Assembly: GCA_014058405.1 (NCBI GenBank)
Contig: CP047423.1
Span: 1,426,001 to 1,490,000, forward strand
DNA length: 64,000 nucleotides
DNA from: Candidatus Nitrospira kreftii
Lineage (GTDB): Bacteria; Nitrospirota; Nitrospiria; Nitrospirales; Nitrospiraceae
Direction: 5' to 3'
The stretch's first letter is position 1, and every line of letters begins with the position of its first letter. Shown here one piece after another: positions 29,273 to 37,264 of the stretch. Position numbers and translations under genes: made by a program. Below the pieces are notes generated by a model. The model searched no databases, was not told the origin of the DNA, and worked only from the letters and a program-made list of their open reading frames with translations.

Positions 29273-30610
29273 CTACTGAATGTGGTGTTTTGCCATGCGG
29301 TAACGCAGGGTGTTGCGGGTCATTTTGAGGAGTCGGCTGGCTTCCGATATGTTGCCCGACGCTTTTTGCAATGCTTCTTCAAGCATCTTTTTTTCCATTT
29401 CCTGGAAGGACAGCCCAAAGGCCAATAAGGATGGATTGGCTTCAGGGCTCAGATGATTGCTCGAAAAAGGAGTTTTGACGGAGGTCGGCAAATGATGTGG
29501 CTGGATCGCGTCTTCTTTGCACGTGATGGTGATCCACTCGACAACATTGTGCAGTTCCCGGACGTTACCGGGCCACGCGTGATTCCGAAGAACGGCAAGG
29601 GCTGATGGCGCGATGGTCTTGATGCGGCATCCTCGTTGATTTCTCACACGCTCCAAAAAAATCAACAGGATTGGTTCAATGTCGTCCAGCCGCTCACGCA
29701 ACGGCGGAATACGCAATTGATACACATTCAGCCGATAGTAGAGGTCAAGGCGAAACCGGCCGACCTTGATCTGAGCCAACAGGTCCTCGTTTGTGGCGGC
29801 GATGATACGGATGTTTATTTTATGGCTGCGAGTATCACCCAAGGGGTCGATGGTGTGGTGTTCCAGCACGCGCAGAAGTTTGGCCTGAACAGTCGAGTTC
29901 ATTTCGCCGATTTCGTCGAGAAACAGCGTGCCTCCTTCAGCCAGCTGGAATCGGCCAGGCTTGGTCCGCTTGGCATCAGTAAAGGCCCCCGACTCATAGC
30001 CGAATAATTCTGACTCTACGAGATTTTCTGGGATGCCGGCGCAATTCAGCGCAACGAGGGGGCCGGTGGCTCGTTGGCTATAACGATGAATGGCCTCGGC
30101 GAACAGTTCTTTGCCCGTTCCACTTTCCCCGGTAATCAGGACGGTGGCATCGGTGGATGCCACTTCTTTGGCTAGTTGTTTGATCAGGTTCATCTGCGGT
30201 GAGGCACTGATGATTGAGGCAAATGGATCTAGAGAGGAAGATGGGGGGGGAAGCGATGGGTGACTGAGTACCCGTGCAATAGCGGCCTGTAGATCATTCA
30301 GAAGAATGGGCTTGGTTAGGTAATCTGCCGCGCCGGCACGCATGATTTCGACTGCATCCTTGACAGAGTGGGGGGTTCCAATGACCAATACGGGCGGGGC
30401 TCCAGGGATCTGACGAGTGTATTCCAGAAGAGGTACCAGGGTAGGAGGATTCCCCTCACCAATCACCAGGGTGGGTAAGACTGCTGACCAGAGACTGAGT
30501 CCCTCCGATATAGTGGACGCCTCGATAATCTTGGCATGAGGAGATGCGATGTGAAGGAGCTGCTTAAGGTCCGGATCTTTCGAGAGCAGGAGGAAAGTAT
30601 GAGGGTTCAT
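29273..30610 (-). CDS. NtrC-family sigma-54 activator with degenerate receiver domain
   Basis: 445 aa; GGGAG lies 8 bases before the ATG. Receiver-like fold at 1-115, AAA+ domain about 140-370 (Walker A ITGESGTGKE, Walker B FLDEIGEM, sensor RIIAATNEDL) and a Fis-type HTH at the C-terminus (NISEASRLLKMTRNTLRYRM). Two oddities: in the receiver, the phospho-acceptor Asp is replaced (LPTLVIGEGNPP, with Glu52 near that place) while the later Lys100 in LTKP remains; and the sigma-54 loop reads GAFTDA instead of GAFTGA. It probably works without phosphorylation. It lies downstream of a cytochrome c gene and beside nirK. Confidence 0.92.
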   Translation of the reverse strand: MNPHTFLLLSKDPDLKQLLHIASPHAKIIEASTISEGLSLWSAVLPTLVIGEGNPPTLVPLLEYTRQIPGAPPVLVIGTPHSVKDAVEIMRAGAADYLTKPILLNDLQAAIARVLSHPSLPPPSSSLDPFASIISASPQMNLIKQLAKEVASTDATVLITGESGTGKELFAEAIHRYSQRATGPLVALNCAGIPENLVESELFGYESGAFTDAKRTKPGRFQLAEGGTLFLDEIGEMNSTVQAKLLRVLEHHTIDPLGDTRSHKINIRIIAATNEDLLAQIKVGRFRLDLYYRLNVYQLRIPPLRERLDDIEPILLIFLERVRNQRGCRIKTIAPSALAVLRNHAWPGNVRELHNVVEWITITCKEDAIQPHHLPTSVKTPFSSNHLSPEANPSLLAFGLSFQEMEKKMLEEALQKASGNISEASRLLKMTRNTLRYRMAKHHIQ

Positions 30611-30744
30611 CGGAGTGCTCCCTTTAGCTTAGCCTCCTATCGAACCTTCGAAAGTATTTGTAGCCTACACCTCTGTCCGTAACGAAAGAAAGGGGGGTAC
30701 ATCAGGATGCCAGCAGATGGTAGGTGGCGCTCAACGTCGAGGTG

Positions 30745-30787
30745 GACGGCGAGCTGTTGGTGGAAGTTCGACCGACAGCTCGCCGTC
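30745..30787 (-). terminator. Strong hairpin between cytochrome c and the sigma-54 activator
   Basis: GACGGCGAGCTGT (30745-30757) and ACAGCTCGCCGTC (30775-30787) form a perfect 13-bp stem; inner bases extend it by four more pairs with one G-U. It begins about 30 bp after the cytochrome stop on the minus strand. No T-run follows. Confidence 0.55.
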
Positions 30788-30815
30788 ACTGGAATCTTGG
30801 AAAACTCCTCGGTCG

Positions 30816-31274
30816 TTATTCGCTATCTTTACAGAACGTCCGTTCGTACGCGATGATCGTCCAGGCCTCTTCTTCTGTGAGCACGCCGCCCTTGACAAGA
30901 CCCGGCATACCGGTGCCAGGGCTGCCGTTCTTGACGACCCAGAGCAGCTCACCGTCATTTCGTTTTTTGTGGAACTTGCAGTTAGTGAAATTGCGGGGCC
31001 CCGGCGTCAGTAGCATTCCGCCTGGGCCGTTGCCATCGCCGTTCTGGCCGTGGCAGTTTGCGCAGGTGCCCTTGCCCTCATAGAGTTCTTTGCCTTTCGC
31101 GACGACCTCAGGTGTGACAGTGATCGGGCTCTTCATTTTGCGCGCCTCGCCACGCTCGGCATCAGGGACACGCGGTTTCAATGGATCGGCTTCAGGCGCG
31201 GTCAATCCCACCGTACTCCATGAGACAACGGCAACTATGCAACACACTGTCATGACCAAACGCTTACCTCTCAT
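30816..31274 (-). CDS. Periplasmic mono-haem cytochrome c
   Basis: 152 aa from the ATG at 31274 with GGAGGAATC before it. Signal peptide (RLVMTVCCIVAVVSWSTVG) ends near residue 25. One haem site CANCH at 71-75; Met123 in PGTGMPG is the likely sixth ligand. The fold matches class I cytochromes, with WTIIAYERT at the end. It is probably an electron carrier or donor for the neighbouring copper nitrite reductase system, which is inference. A weak -24/-12 match lies just upstream. It is flanked by two strong hairpins that separate it from nirK-trHb on one side and from the activator on the other. Confidence 0.9.
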   Translation of the reverse strand: MRGKRLVMTVCCIVAVVSWSTVGLTAPEADPLKPRVPDAERGEARKMKSPITVTPEVVAKGKELYEGKGTCANCHGQNGDGNGPGGMLLTPGPRNFTNCKFHKKRNDGELLWVVKNGSPGTGMPGLVKGGVLTEEEAWTIIAYERTFCKDSE

Positions 31275-31450
31275 GATTCCTCCTTGGTGAGTACCGCTGA
31301 TATTGTCGCCAGATGGCTCCCAGCGCCGCACGTACGGAAGCGCCAGTCTTGTCGATATGATAGTACCACGATATTGTCCTAAGTGGCAGTGTCCAGGTCT
31401 TGTGGAGAATGATCAGATGGAAGTAGCGGCCAGTCTACCAGCACGAGGAC

Positions 31451-31486
31451 CTCGCCGGTCCAGACCTAATCGTCTAGACCGGCGAG
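31451..31486 (-). terminator. Long hairpin after the truncated haemoglobin gene
   Basis: CTCGCCGGTC (31451-31460) pairs with GACCGGCGAG (31477-31486), and AGAC/GTCT continues the stem across one C-A mismatch to a 6-base loop. It lies 42 bp after the haemoglobin stop on the minus strand. No T-run. Confidence 0.55.
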
Positions 31487-31527
31487 CGACTACCTTGGGA
31501 TTACGCAGTGTTCACCACTGCGAGTCG

Positions 31528-31971
31528 TCAGGGAACCTCAACAATATCGCTCTTCATTGGCCCGAGAACGGAGAGTAACTCGTCTTTCTCTTTCTGCGGT
31601 ACGTTGAAGGTATCCAGTGCACTGACCAGGTCCTCCACCAGTGCATTGAAGGCAGCCGTGGTCACCTTCATGCCCTTGTGGGTCGTCTTCATGTCTCGGC
31701 CCGTATATGTGCAGGGGCCGCCGCTCGCCGCACACACTTGCTCGACCAGCAGTTTATTGAGCTTCTTGAGATCGGTGGTGGCAAAATAACCATTGATGCG
31801 CTTGTCTGCTCCCACGTTACCGATGAACTTGGTGACAACGGCTTGAATCGCGCCTTGCCCGCCGAGCCGCTCATAGAGCGACCGGTCCGCAGCAAATGAT
31901 GGGGTACTGCTCAAAGTCCATGCTGCCGCTATTGCGACGGTTGCACAAACGATCTTCTTGCTCAACGTCAT
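31528..31971 (-). CDS. Exported group 1 truncated haemoglobin
   Basis: 147 aa from the ATG at 31971, with GGAGA seven bases upstream. Residues 1-27 are a signal peptide ending SFA, which is unusual because most truncated haemoglobins are cytoplasmic. The mature part follows the family: SLYERLGGQGAIQAVVTKFI, GYFATTDLKKLNKLLVEQVC, and the proximal haem ligand His98 in THKGMKVTTAAFNALVEDLV. Such proteins bind NO and O2 and can oxidise NO. It is 49 bp after nirK on the same strand, so it may remove NO produced by NirK in the periplasm (inference). Confidence 0.9.
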   Translation of the reverse strand: MTLSKKIVCATVAIAAAWTLSSTPSFAADRSLYERLGGQGAIQAVVTKFIGNVGADKRINGYFATTDLKKLNKLLVEQVCAASGGPCTYTGRDMKTTHKGMKVTTAAFNALVEDLVSALDTFNVPQKEKDELLSVLGPMKSDIVEVP

Positions 31972-32020
31972 ATCGTCTCCTTTGTGTAAGAATAAAATGA
32001 CTACATGGCGCACTGACTGA

Positions 32021-32974
32021 CTATGGATTCCATGGGGTGTTTGGCATCAACTGGCCCTTATAGTCCTTGGGATTCTCGTTCGCGATCACCACCGCAATTG
32101 CACCTCGTAGGGCGCTCGTTAATGAGTGAGTCACGACCGGATAGGCCCCCGGTGACTCAGCGATCATATCGAACGTGGCTGCGCTGCCCGGGCCGACCAC
32201 ATAAGTCTGGACTCCCGTGAACTTATTGGCTGGATTACCGCTTTCATAGACATTGTCCCAGATTTCGGCGATCGGATGGAGAGCAGAGAATTCATTCGGA
32301 CCGGCATTCACGAAGTAGATCCGTACCCGCTCGCCCACCTTGACTTCCAACGGTTCTCCTCCAGGCATAAAGGGATGGTGTTTGAAGATACCGCCGTTGA
32401 AGATCGTATAATCAAATTTACGATCGAACATCGCTTGCACATTGTCTGGGTTCTGCCACAGCTCGGATTGCACCAGGACAAATTCCCGATCGGCTTTGGG
32501 CCATGCGTTTGCGTTCTTGGGATCCACGATGATGGCACCAAACATGCCGCGCGCGACGTGCTGGATCATTGGGCTCGCGCCGCAGTGGTAGAAGAACACG
32601 CCGGGCTTCTTCGCGACGAATGAGAACTTGTGTGTTTCTCCCGGTCCAACCGTACGGTGGTAGTTCTTCAAGAAGTCGAGCTCGGCTGCATGAAAGTCCA
32701 TCGAATGTGGAAAGGAATTCTTCTTATCGCCCATGAGGGTGAAGTTTACGGTATCACCTTCGGTGACCCGGACGACCGGACCAGGCATCTGCCCGTTAAA
32801 GGTCCAAGCCTTGTACTTCGTCCCGTTGCCGTCGATGACGATTTCAGATTCAGTCGCGGTGAATGTGACATCGTGGACCTTTGCTCCTGCGGACCCAGGC
32901 ATGGTGATGCACCCGCTGGCTCCCAACAGGACGCCAAGTCCTAGGGTTAATGTGAGTACACGAAACCTCTGCAT
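32021..32974 (-). CDS. nirK: Copper-containing nitrite reductase, lipoprotein form
   Basis: 317 aa; GGGAGG lies upstream of the ATG. A lipobox GASGC puts Cys22 at the lipidated end, so the enzyme should be anchored in the periplasm. All copper ligands are seen: type 1 His90, Cys131, His139, Met144; type 2 His95, His130, His283. The catalytic Asp93 (SMDFH) and His233 (ALHPIAE) are also present. It reduces nitrite to NO. Such enzymes are known from Nitrospira nitrite oxidisers, where their role is debated. Partners are the exported haemoglobin and cytochrome c downstream. Confidence 0.96.
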   Translation of the reverse strand: MQRFRVLTLTLGLGVLLGASGCITMPGSAGAKVHDVTFTATESEIVIDGNGTKYKAWTFNGQMPGPVVRVTEGDTVNFTLMGDKKNSFPHSMDFHAAELDFLKNYHRTVGPGETHKFSFVAKKPGVFFYHCGASPMIQHVARGMFGAIIVDPKNANAWPKADREFVLVQSELWQNPDNVQAMFDRKFDYTIFNGGIFKHHPFMPGGEPLEVKVGERVRIYFVNAGPNEFSALHPIAEIWDNVYESGNPANKFTGVQTYVVGPGSAATFDMIAESPGAYPVVTHSLTSALRGAIAVVIANENPKDYKGQLMPNTPWNP

Positions 32975-33340
32975 AGTAGCCTCCCTTTAGAATTTTTATG
33001 GAAACAAGACGCTGCGCTGACAAGCACGGCTAGTTTTGGCCCCCTCCATCACTCGTCGAGCAGACGCCGGGTCAACTATCTACCAAATTTAGAAGAAAAA
33101 ATACATTGTTCTTGGCAGGGCAAGCAAATTTTTTTTAACGCACGCCTCACCACCCCATGCATGCATGTAGCATCCCCTACCTTGATGGCGATGGCATCCA
33201 CCATACCAAGCACAATACGTACCACTGGTGTTGCAGCTCAGATGTGGCTATAATTTCTGTGGAAAATTGATCACCTACAGGCGCCCGAGTAGATTTTGAT
33301 GATACGGTATAGATTAAATGGTTGAGGATGGCGAGAATCT
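32975..33340. other. AT-rich upstream region of nirK
   Basis: About 370 bp without a supported gene. It holds A- and T-runs near 33091-33140 and the repeat CATGCATGCATG near 33168. A TTGCTT with 18-base spacing to TATTTT on the minus strand (around 33095-33125) is a weak promoter. No FNR-type box or -24/-12 element was found. Confidence 0.4.
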
Positions 33341-33361
33341 AAAAAGATACGCTTTGTATCT
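33341..33361 (-). terminator. Intrinsic terminator after queG
   Basis: On the minus strand AGATAC-aaagc-GTATCT is followed by TTTTAG, 45 bp beyond the queG stop. Confidence 0.6.
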
Positions 33362-33405
33362 AATTCGATTCATTTTAGTACGTAGGGAGAAACTTTGGAA
33401 GGATC

Positions 33406-34413
33406 TTACGCTCCCTTCATATTGCGTTGCGCGATGGTCGCGTTGCGGCGAAGCCCATGGAGCTTTGCTCGTCGGATCGGGCTGTGTTGAAACAGTGTGG
33501 CAAAAGTCGATTCATCTAGTTCGGAAAGTTTCTTCAGGTCTGGGGAGAGGGTCAAATGGGATGGTTGAAAGGCCTCTTCACGAGTGGGCTCAGCTCGTAG
33601 GTTGAACGGACAGACGTCAAGGCAATCATCACACCCGAAAATCTTGTTTCCCATACCCGTTTGCAGCTCGTGAGGAATGGCAGTGACATCCCCACGAAGT
33701 TCGATCGTGAGGTAGGAAATGCAACGAGTGGCGTCGACGACATAGGGGTCGGTGATGGCCCTCGTCGGGCAAGCCTGAATACAGAGTGTGCAGCTCCCAC
33801 AGAGATCGGTTGCCGGCTCATCGGGCTCAAGCTCCAACGTCGTCAGGATCTCTCCGAGTAACAACCAAGAGCCATGCTCGGCTGAGACGAGATTGGAATG
33901 TTTGCCGATCCAGCCGAGACCAGCTCGTTCGGCCCAGGCTTTTTCCATGATCGGGCCGGTATCCACGTAGCAACGGGTATGTGCGGCCGGTGCTATCTCG
34001 CGAATGAATCTTTCAAGTTGCTGAAGACGGCGGAGCAGGACCTTGTGGTAGTCCTTCCCCCAGGCATACCGAGCGATGCGGCCATAGCCAGGCTGTTCGT
34101 CGGCGCGATGTTCGGTGAGGTAGGTGACTCCTACCGAGATTATCGAACGGCAGCCCGGGAGCACATGACGAGGGTCGGCACGTTTTTCTGGGGTTCGTTC
34201 CATCCACGCCATGCTTCCATGATAGCCGTGCCGGATCCACTCGTTGAGACGATCAAAGAGACGCTGAGGCAGGGATGTCGGCCCGTCGTCAGGCGAGCCA
34301 GTGCTTTGGGGTGTGCCGGCCGAAAAAGGGGTGTTGATGACAATAGATGCGATGCCGACCGCATCAAATCCCATCGTACGTGCTTCTTGCTTGATCGTCG
34401 CTCTCAGAGACAT
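33406..34413 (-). CDS. queG: Epoxyqueuosine reductase
   Basis: 335 aa. It performs the last step of queuosine synthesis in tRNA using a cobalamin and two [4Fe-4S] clusters. The N-terminus has ARTMGFDAVGIAS, the central part YGRIARYAWGKDYHKVLLRR and GWIGKHSNLVS, and the clusters are bound by CGSCTLCIQACPTRAI and CDDCLDVCPFN. Length is slightly short of E. coli QueG (379 aa) since the C-terminal HEAT-like extension is reduced. It is 14 bp after a Cys-rich secreted protein gene. Confidence 0.95.
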   Translation of the reverse strand: MSLRATIKQEARTMGFDAVGIASIVINTPFSAGTPQSTGSPDDGPTSLPQRLFDRLNEWIRHGYHGSMAWMERTPEKRADPRHVLPGCRSIISVGVTYLTEHRADEQPGYGRIARYAWGKDYHKVLLRRLQQLERFIREIAPAAHTRCYVDTGPIMEKAWAERAGLGWIGKHSNLVSAEHGSWLLLGEILTTLELEPDEPATDLCGSCTLCIQACPTRAITDPYVVDATRCISYLTIELRGDVTAIPHELQTGMGNKIFGCDDCLDVCPFNLRAEPTREEAFQPSHLTLSPDLKKLSELDESTFATLFQHSPIRRAKLHGLRRNATIAQRNMKGA

Positions 34414-34427
34414 CGGTAACTCGGGAA

Positions 34428-34802
34428 TCAGTGCAGAGCGGAACAGTCAAAGCGGACGCTAAAGTGGGCTGAACAGCGGACTGATTGACATTGGCCGCAT
34501 GCGCCGACGACTTTCGTTTTCCAATCAGTCTTTTTTTCATCGAATCGACACTGGAGTCGGCCGGCCTTCGAGATGGTAGTCCAGGGTTGCTTGGTGCCTG
34601 GGATTTTGGCGACCAGGCAGCCTTGCGGGAATGGGACCTGACAGGGCCGCGCGGTTTCACCTTTTTCCATCAAGAAGCTACATGATAGTTCCGTTGTAGC
34701 TCGTGAATCTTCCGGTTCCTGCGCCCTGGCCTCGAAGGGTATCACCGGTATGAGCAGCACGAGCGAGGTGAATGCAGAAAGCCTGTACCATTGTGAAATC
34801 AT
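34428..34802 (-). CDS. Small secreted Cys-rich protein of unknown function
   Basis: 124 aa from the ATG at 34802; upstream extension to 34871 is possible in frame but would bury the signal peptide. The start YRLSAFTSLVLLIPVIPFEA is a signal peptide ending near ARA. The mature domain has nine Cys, in pairs such as CGQCQSVRC, suggesting disulphides outside the cytoplasm or metal binding. I know no family. It is tandem with queG. Confidence 0.6.
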   Translation of the reverse strand: MISQWYRLSAFTSLVLLIPVIPFEARAQEPEDSRATTELSCSFLMEKGETARPCQVPFPQGCLVAKIPGTKQPWTTISKAGRLQCRFDEKKTDWKTKVVGACGQCQSVRCSAHFSVRFDCSALH

Positions 34803-34894
34803 CGTTGTAGGATCGTAGCACAGTCGTTCGTGTTGCGGCCATGGAGAGGGCCGCGTAGAATCTTCTCCCATCTTCTGGTAGCCAAGGAGGTCTT

Positions 34895-36007
34895 ATGCTC
34901 GCGACGCGGATCACGCAGAAGGAGGGCATGTTCTATTTCATCGCCTATAAGGCCGGTGAACTCTTGAACAAGGTTCGGTTTACGAGCCGATATTATTTTG
35001 AGGGTGAAGAGATCGAGCAGGCTAAGCTCTCTGAACACGATGAGGTGGCGCAGTTCATTGCAGGGATCGAGCGAAGCGAAAAAGGTTTTCAGCGTGTCCT
35101 GAATCGCCAGAAGATTAGGCAGATCGTCAATTTTTATGAAACCGTCGTAGCCCAACCAATGATTCCTGGCACCGTGCTCCTCTTTACCGATGAAACGCTT
35201 CGCTTTCAAAAAGCAGACGGCTCGGATTCGATCGGCCATCTGAGCGAACCGAAGGGGAAGTATTTGGTGATCGACGGGCAACATCGACTCGCCGGGCTGC
35301 ATTTTTTCCATGAAAAACATCCGGATCAAAGCGCACAGGTCGAGGTGCCGTGTCTGCTCTTCGATGGACGCAGCGCGGATTTCGCCACGGAGATGTTCGT
35401 CATCATTAACTCCACCCATACACGGATCAACCGATCGCACCTTGTAGATCTCTACGAAAAAGTGTCGTGGGAGAGTCCGGAAAAGAAATTTGCCGCGAAG
35501 GTCGTTAATCTCTTGTACGGCGAGTCAGATTCCCCACTGCAGTACAAGATCAATCGGCTCGGCGGACGGAGCAAGCAGGAAAAGTGGATTCTGCAGTCCG
35601 AGGTGTTCAATGAATTGCTGAAGGTCGTGACGGTTCACAAACGCTGGATAGAGTCCCATTTAGGCATGAAGCCCGACCGGTGCTACGCGTTGGTTCGTGA
35701 TTATCTGAAGGGCGTCAAGGAAGTCATGGGCGAGGTCTGGGGAGCCAATGACCGGTATATGTTTACTCGCGATGTGACGCTCAAGGCATTGATTCGTGTG
35801 CTCGACGATCTGATCGTGGATCGTAAGCTGATCACAGATTGGGAAGAACAACGCTCGCACAAGCCGTTCGCCGAGCTCGTTAAGCCCTGGTCGCCGTTGA
35901 CCAAAGAATTTCGGGCTGACGGGTTCTATGAGCGGTTTCCCGCGAAAGGTCAGCTTGAGCGGGTGCGAAAGATTCATCAACGGCTGTTGGATGCCATTGT
36001 CGGATAA
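34895..36007 (+). CDS. Orphan DGQHR-domain protein (DndB-like)
   Basis: 370 aa; AAGGAGG lies 5 bases before the ATG. The signature VIDGQHRLAGLHFFHEKH is at about 127-144, with INSTHTRINRSHLVDLYE following. DGQHR proteins include DndB, the regulator of DNA phosphorothioation, and other proteins near DNA-modification genes. No dnd, restriction or modification genes are visible nearby, so its role cannot be named. It is followed by an overlapping START-like gene and thiE, an odd set for a defence protein, so it may be a housekeeping branch. Confidence 0.85.
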   Translation: MLATRITQKEGMFYFIAYKAGELLNKVRFTSRYYFEGEEIEQAKLSEHDEVAQFIAGIERSEKGFQRVLNRQKIRQIVNFYETVVAQPMIPGTVLLFTDETLRFQKADGSDSIGHLSEPKGKYLVIDGQHRLAGLHFFHEKHPDQSAQVEVPCLLFDGRSADFATEMFVIINSTHTRINRSHLVDLYEKVSWESPEKKFAAKVVNLLYGESDSPLQYKINRLGGRSKQEKWILQSEVFNELLKVVTVHKRWIESHLGMKPDRCYALVRDYLKGVKEVMGEVWGANDRYMFTRDVTLKALIRVLDDLIVDRKLITDWEEQRSHKPFAELVKPWSPLTKEFRADGFYERFPAKGQLERVRKIHQRLLDAIVG

Positions 36008-36584
36008 GCAACACGGTGGATCTTCGGTTCCACTCTGGATGGTTGCGTTGGCGGTTTTTCTCTTCGTCATGCGGTTCGGAGCAGGAGAGTCGATTTCGGC
36101 AGAGACGGACAGGTTAGAGGTCGCCGCAGAATCCGGCGGCGGCGTTCGTGCGACGGCACAGGTGTTCTTCCCAGCGAGGCCTGCTGTTGTCCAAGCGCTC
36201 CTGACTGATTACCCCCATTGGCCTGCGCTATTTGTAGTTCGGATGCGCGTGGCTGAGTTGAGTATCCGTGATGGGGTGGCTACGGTCGACCTTCGCATTG
36301 AACATTCACTGATGCCTGGAGAGCATCAGTTGGTTACAGAATCGAGAATCCTCCCGAATGGTGGTCTGGTGACTGACCTTAAGGGCGGGGATTTCAAACG
36401 TTATCATCGAGTGTGGACGCTCAATCCCGTTGAAGCGGGGAATCGGACACGCGCCGATTTTGAACTGGTCGTCGAAATCGAGTCCATGGTACCGGATTGG
36501 TTGGTGGCGATTGCGATGCGGCAGGAACTCGAGGCCCATTTTCGTATCGTCAAACAGAAGGCGTTGGAACAGTCGAAGCGGTAG
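35991..36584 (+). CDS. Exported START/SRPBCC-like lipid-binding domain protein
   Basis: 197 aa from the ATG at 35991, overlapping the DGQHR gene by 17 bp. A membrane or signal helix (PLWMVALAVFLFVMRFGAGE) is followed by a helix-grip pattern: VRATAQVFFPARPAVVQALL, then TVDLRIEHSLMPGEHQLVTE, and a long C-terminal helix (AIAMRQELEAHFRIVKQKAL). These resemble coenzyme-Q binding (COQ10) or polyketide-cyclase-like proteins. It may bind a lipid or quinone in the periplasm. No catalytic residues are known for the group. Confidence 0.7.
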   Translation: MPLSDKQHGGSSVPLWMVALAVFLFVMRFGAGESISAETDRLEVAAESGGGVRATAQVFFPARPAVVQALLTDYPHWPALFVVRMRVAELSIRDGVATVDLRIEHSLMPGEHQLVTESRILPNGGLVTDLKGGDFKRYHRVWTLNPVEAGNRTRADFELVVEIESMVPDWLVAIAMRQELEAHFRIVKQKALEQSKR

Positions 36585-36589
36585 CCGAT

Positions 36590-37264
36590 ATGACGCAGAA
36601 TGCAACACGGACGAACACCGGAGGAGCGCCGCTATCCGGGCTCTATGTTCTCCTCGATCCCTCAATCAGTCCGGATCGTACACTTGTCGATGTCTTGACG
36701 GCCTCAGCGAAAGCTGGAGCCAAGCTGTTTCAGTACCGGAACAAGACGGCCTCGATGAAGGTTGCGTATGCGGAAGCGTTAGCACTTAGAAAGATCGCCC
36801 ATGGTTTGGGCGTGGTGTTCATCGTCAATGATCGGTGCGATTTGGCATTGGCGGTGGATGCCGATGGAGTGCATCTTGGACAAGGAGATTTGCCGTTTCA
36901 ACTGGCGCGAAAGGTGATGGGGCCGGACAAATTGATCGGACTGTCGACTCACAACGCTGAACAAGTGGCGGATGCGGTGGCCGTCGGACCGGATTATCTG
37001 GGCTTCGGGCCTATTTTTACGCCTGGTTCAAAGCGGGACCATGATCCGGTTGTCGGCATAGAAGGGCTGAGAGCCGTTCGTCGGCTGACAACACTGCCGA
37101 TCTTTGCCATCGGCGGGATTGGGCTGAGCCATATTGAAGAGGTGGTTCAGGCAGGGGCCGATGGAGCGGCGGTCATCTCCGCCATCCTGCAGGCATCGGA
37201 TATTCAAGAAACTGTCAGCGATTTCGTTTCGCGGTTTTCTGCATCAGCATCGCCAACTTCTTGA
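36590..37264 (+). CDS. thiE: Thiamine-phosphate synthase
   Basis: 224 aa from the ATG at 36590, five bases after the previous stop. It joins the pyrimidine and thiazole halves of thiamine. Motifs: LYVLLDPSISPDRTL, KLFQYRNKTASMK (diphosphate and Gln), VVFIVNDRCDLALAVDADGV, HLGQGDLP, LIGLSTHNAEQ, YLGFGPIFTPGSK and FAIGGIGLSHIEEV. Its 3' end overlaps bioD tail to tail by 50 bp. No TPP riboswitch is visible upstream, where coding sequence occupies the space. Confidence 0.95.
   Translation: MTQNATRTNTGGAPLSGLYVLLDPSISPDRTLVDVLTASAKAGAKLFQYRNKTASMKVAYAEALALRKIAHGLGVVFIVNDRCDLALAVDADGVHLGQGDLPFQLARKVMGPDKLIGLSTHNAEQVADAVAVGPDYLGFGPIFTPGSKRDHDPVVGIEGLRAVRRLTTLPIFAIGGIGLSHIEEVVQAGADGAAVISAILQASDIQETVSDFVSRFSASASPTS

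Noticed and set aside
28909-29328. A 139-codon plus-strand open frame
   Set aside because: It overlaps the end of the sigma-54 activator, has no family match and low-quality composition.
33108-33125. TGGCAGGGCAAGCA as a sigma-54 promoter
   Set aside because: GG and GC are only 8 bases apart, not 10, and it points away from nirK.
34895-36007. A DNA phosphorothioation (dnd) defence system
   Set aside because: Only a DGQHR protein is present; no dndA, C, D or E-like genes are near.
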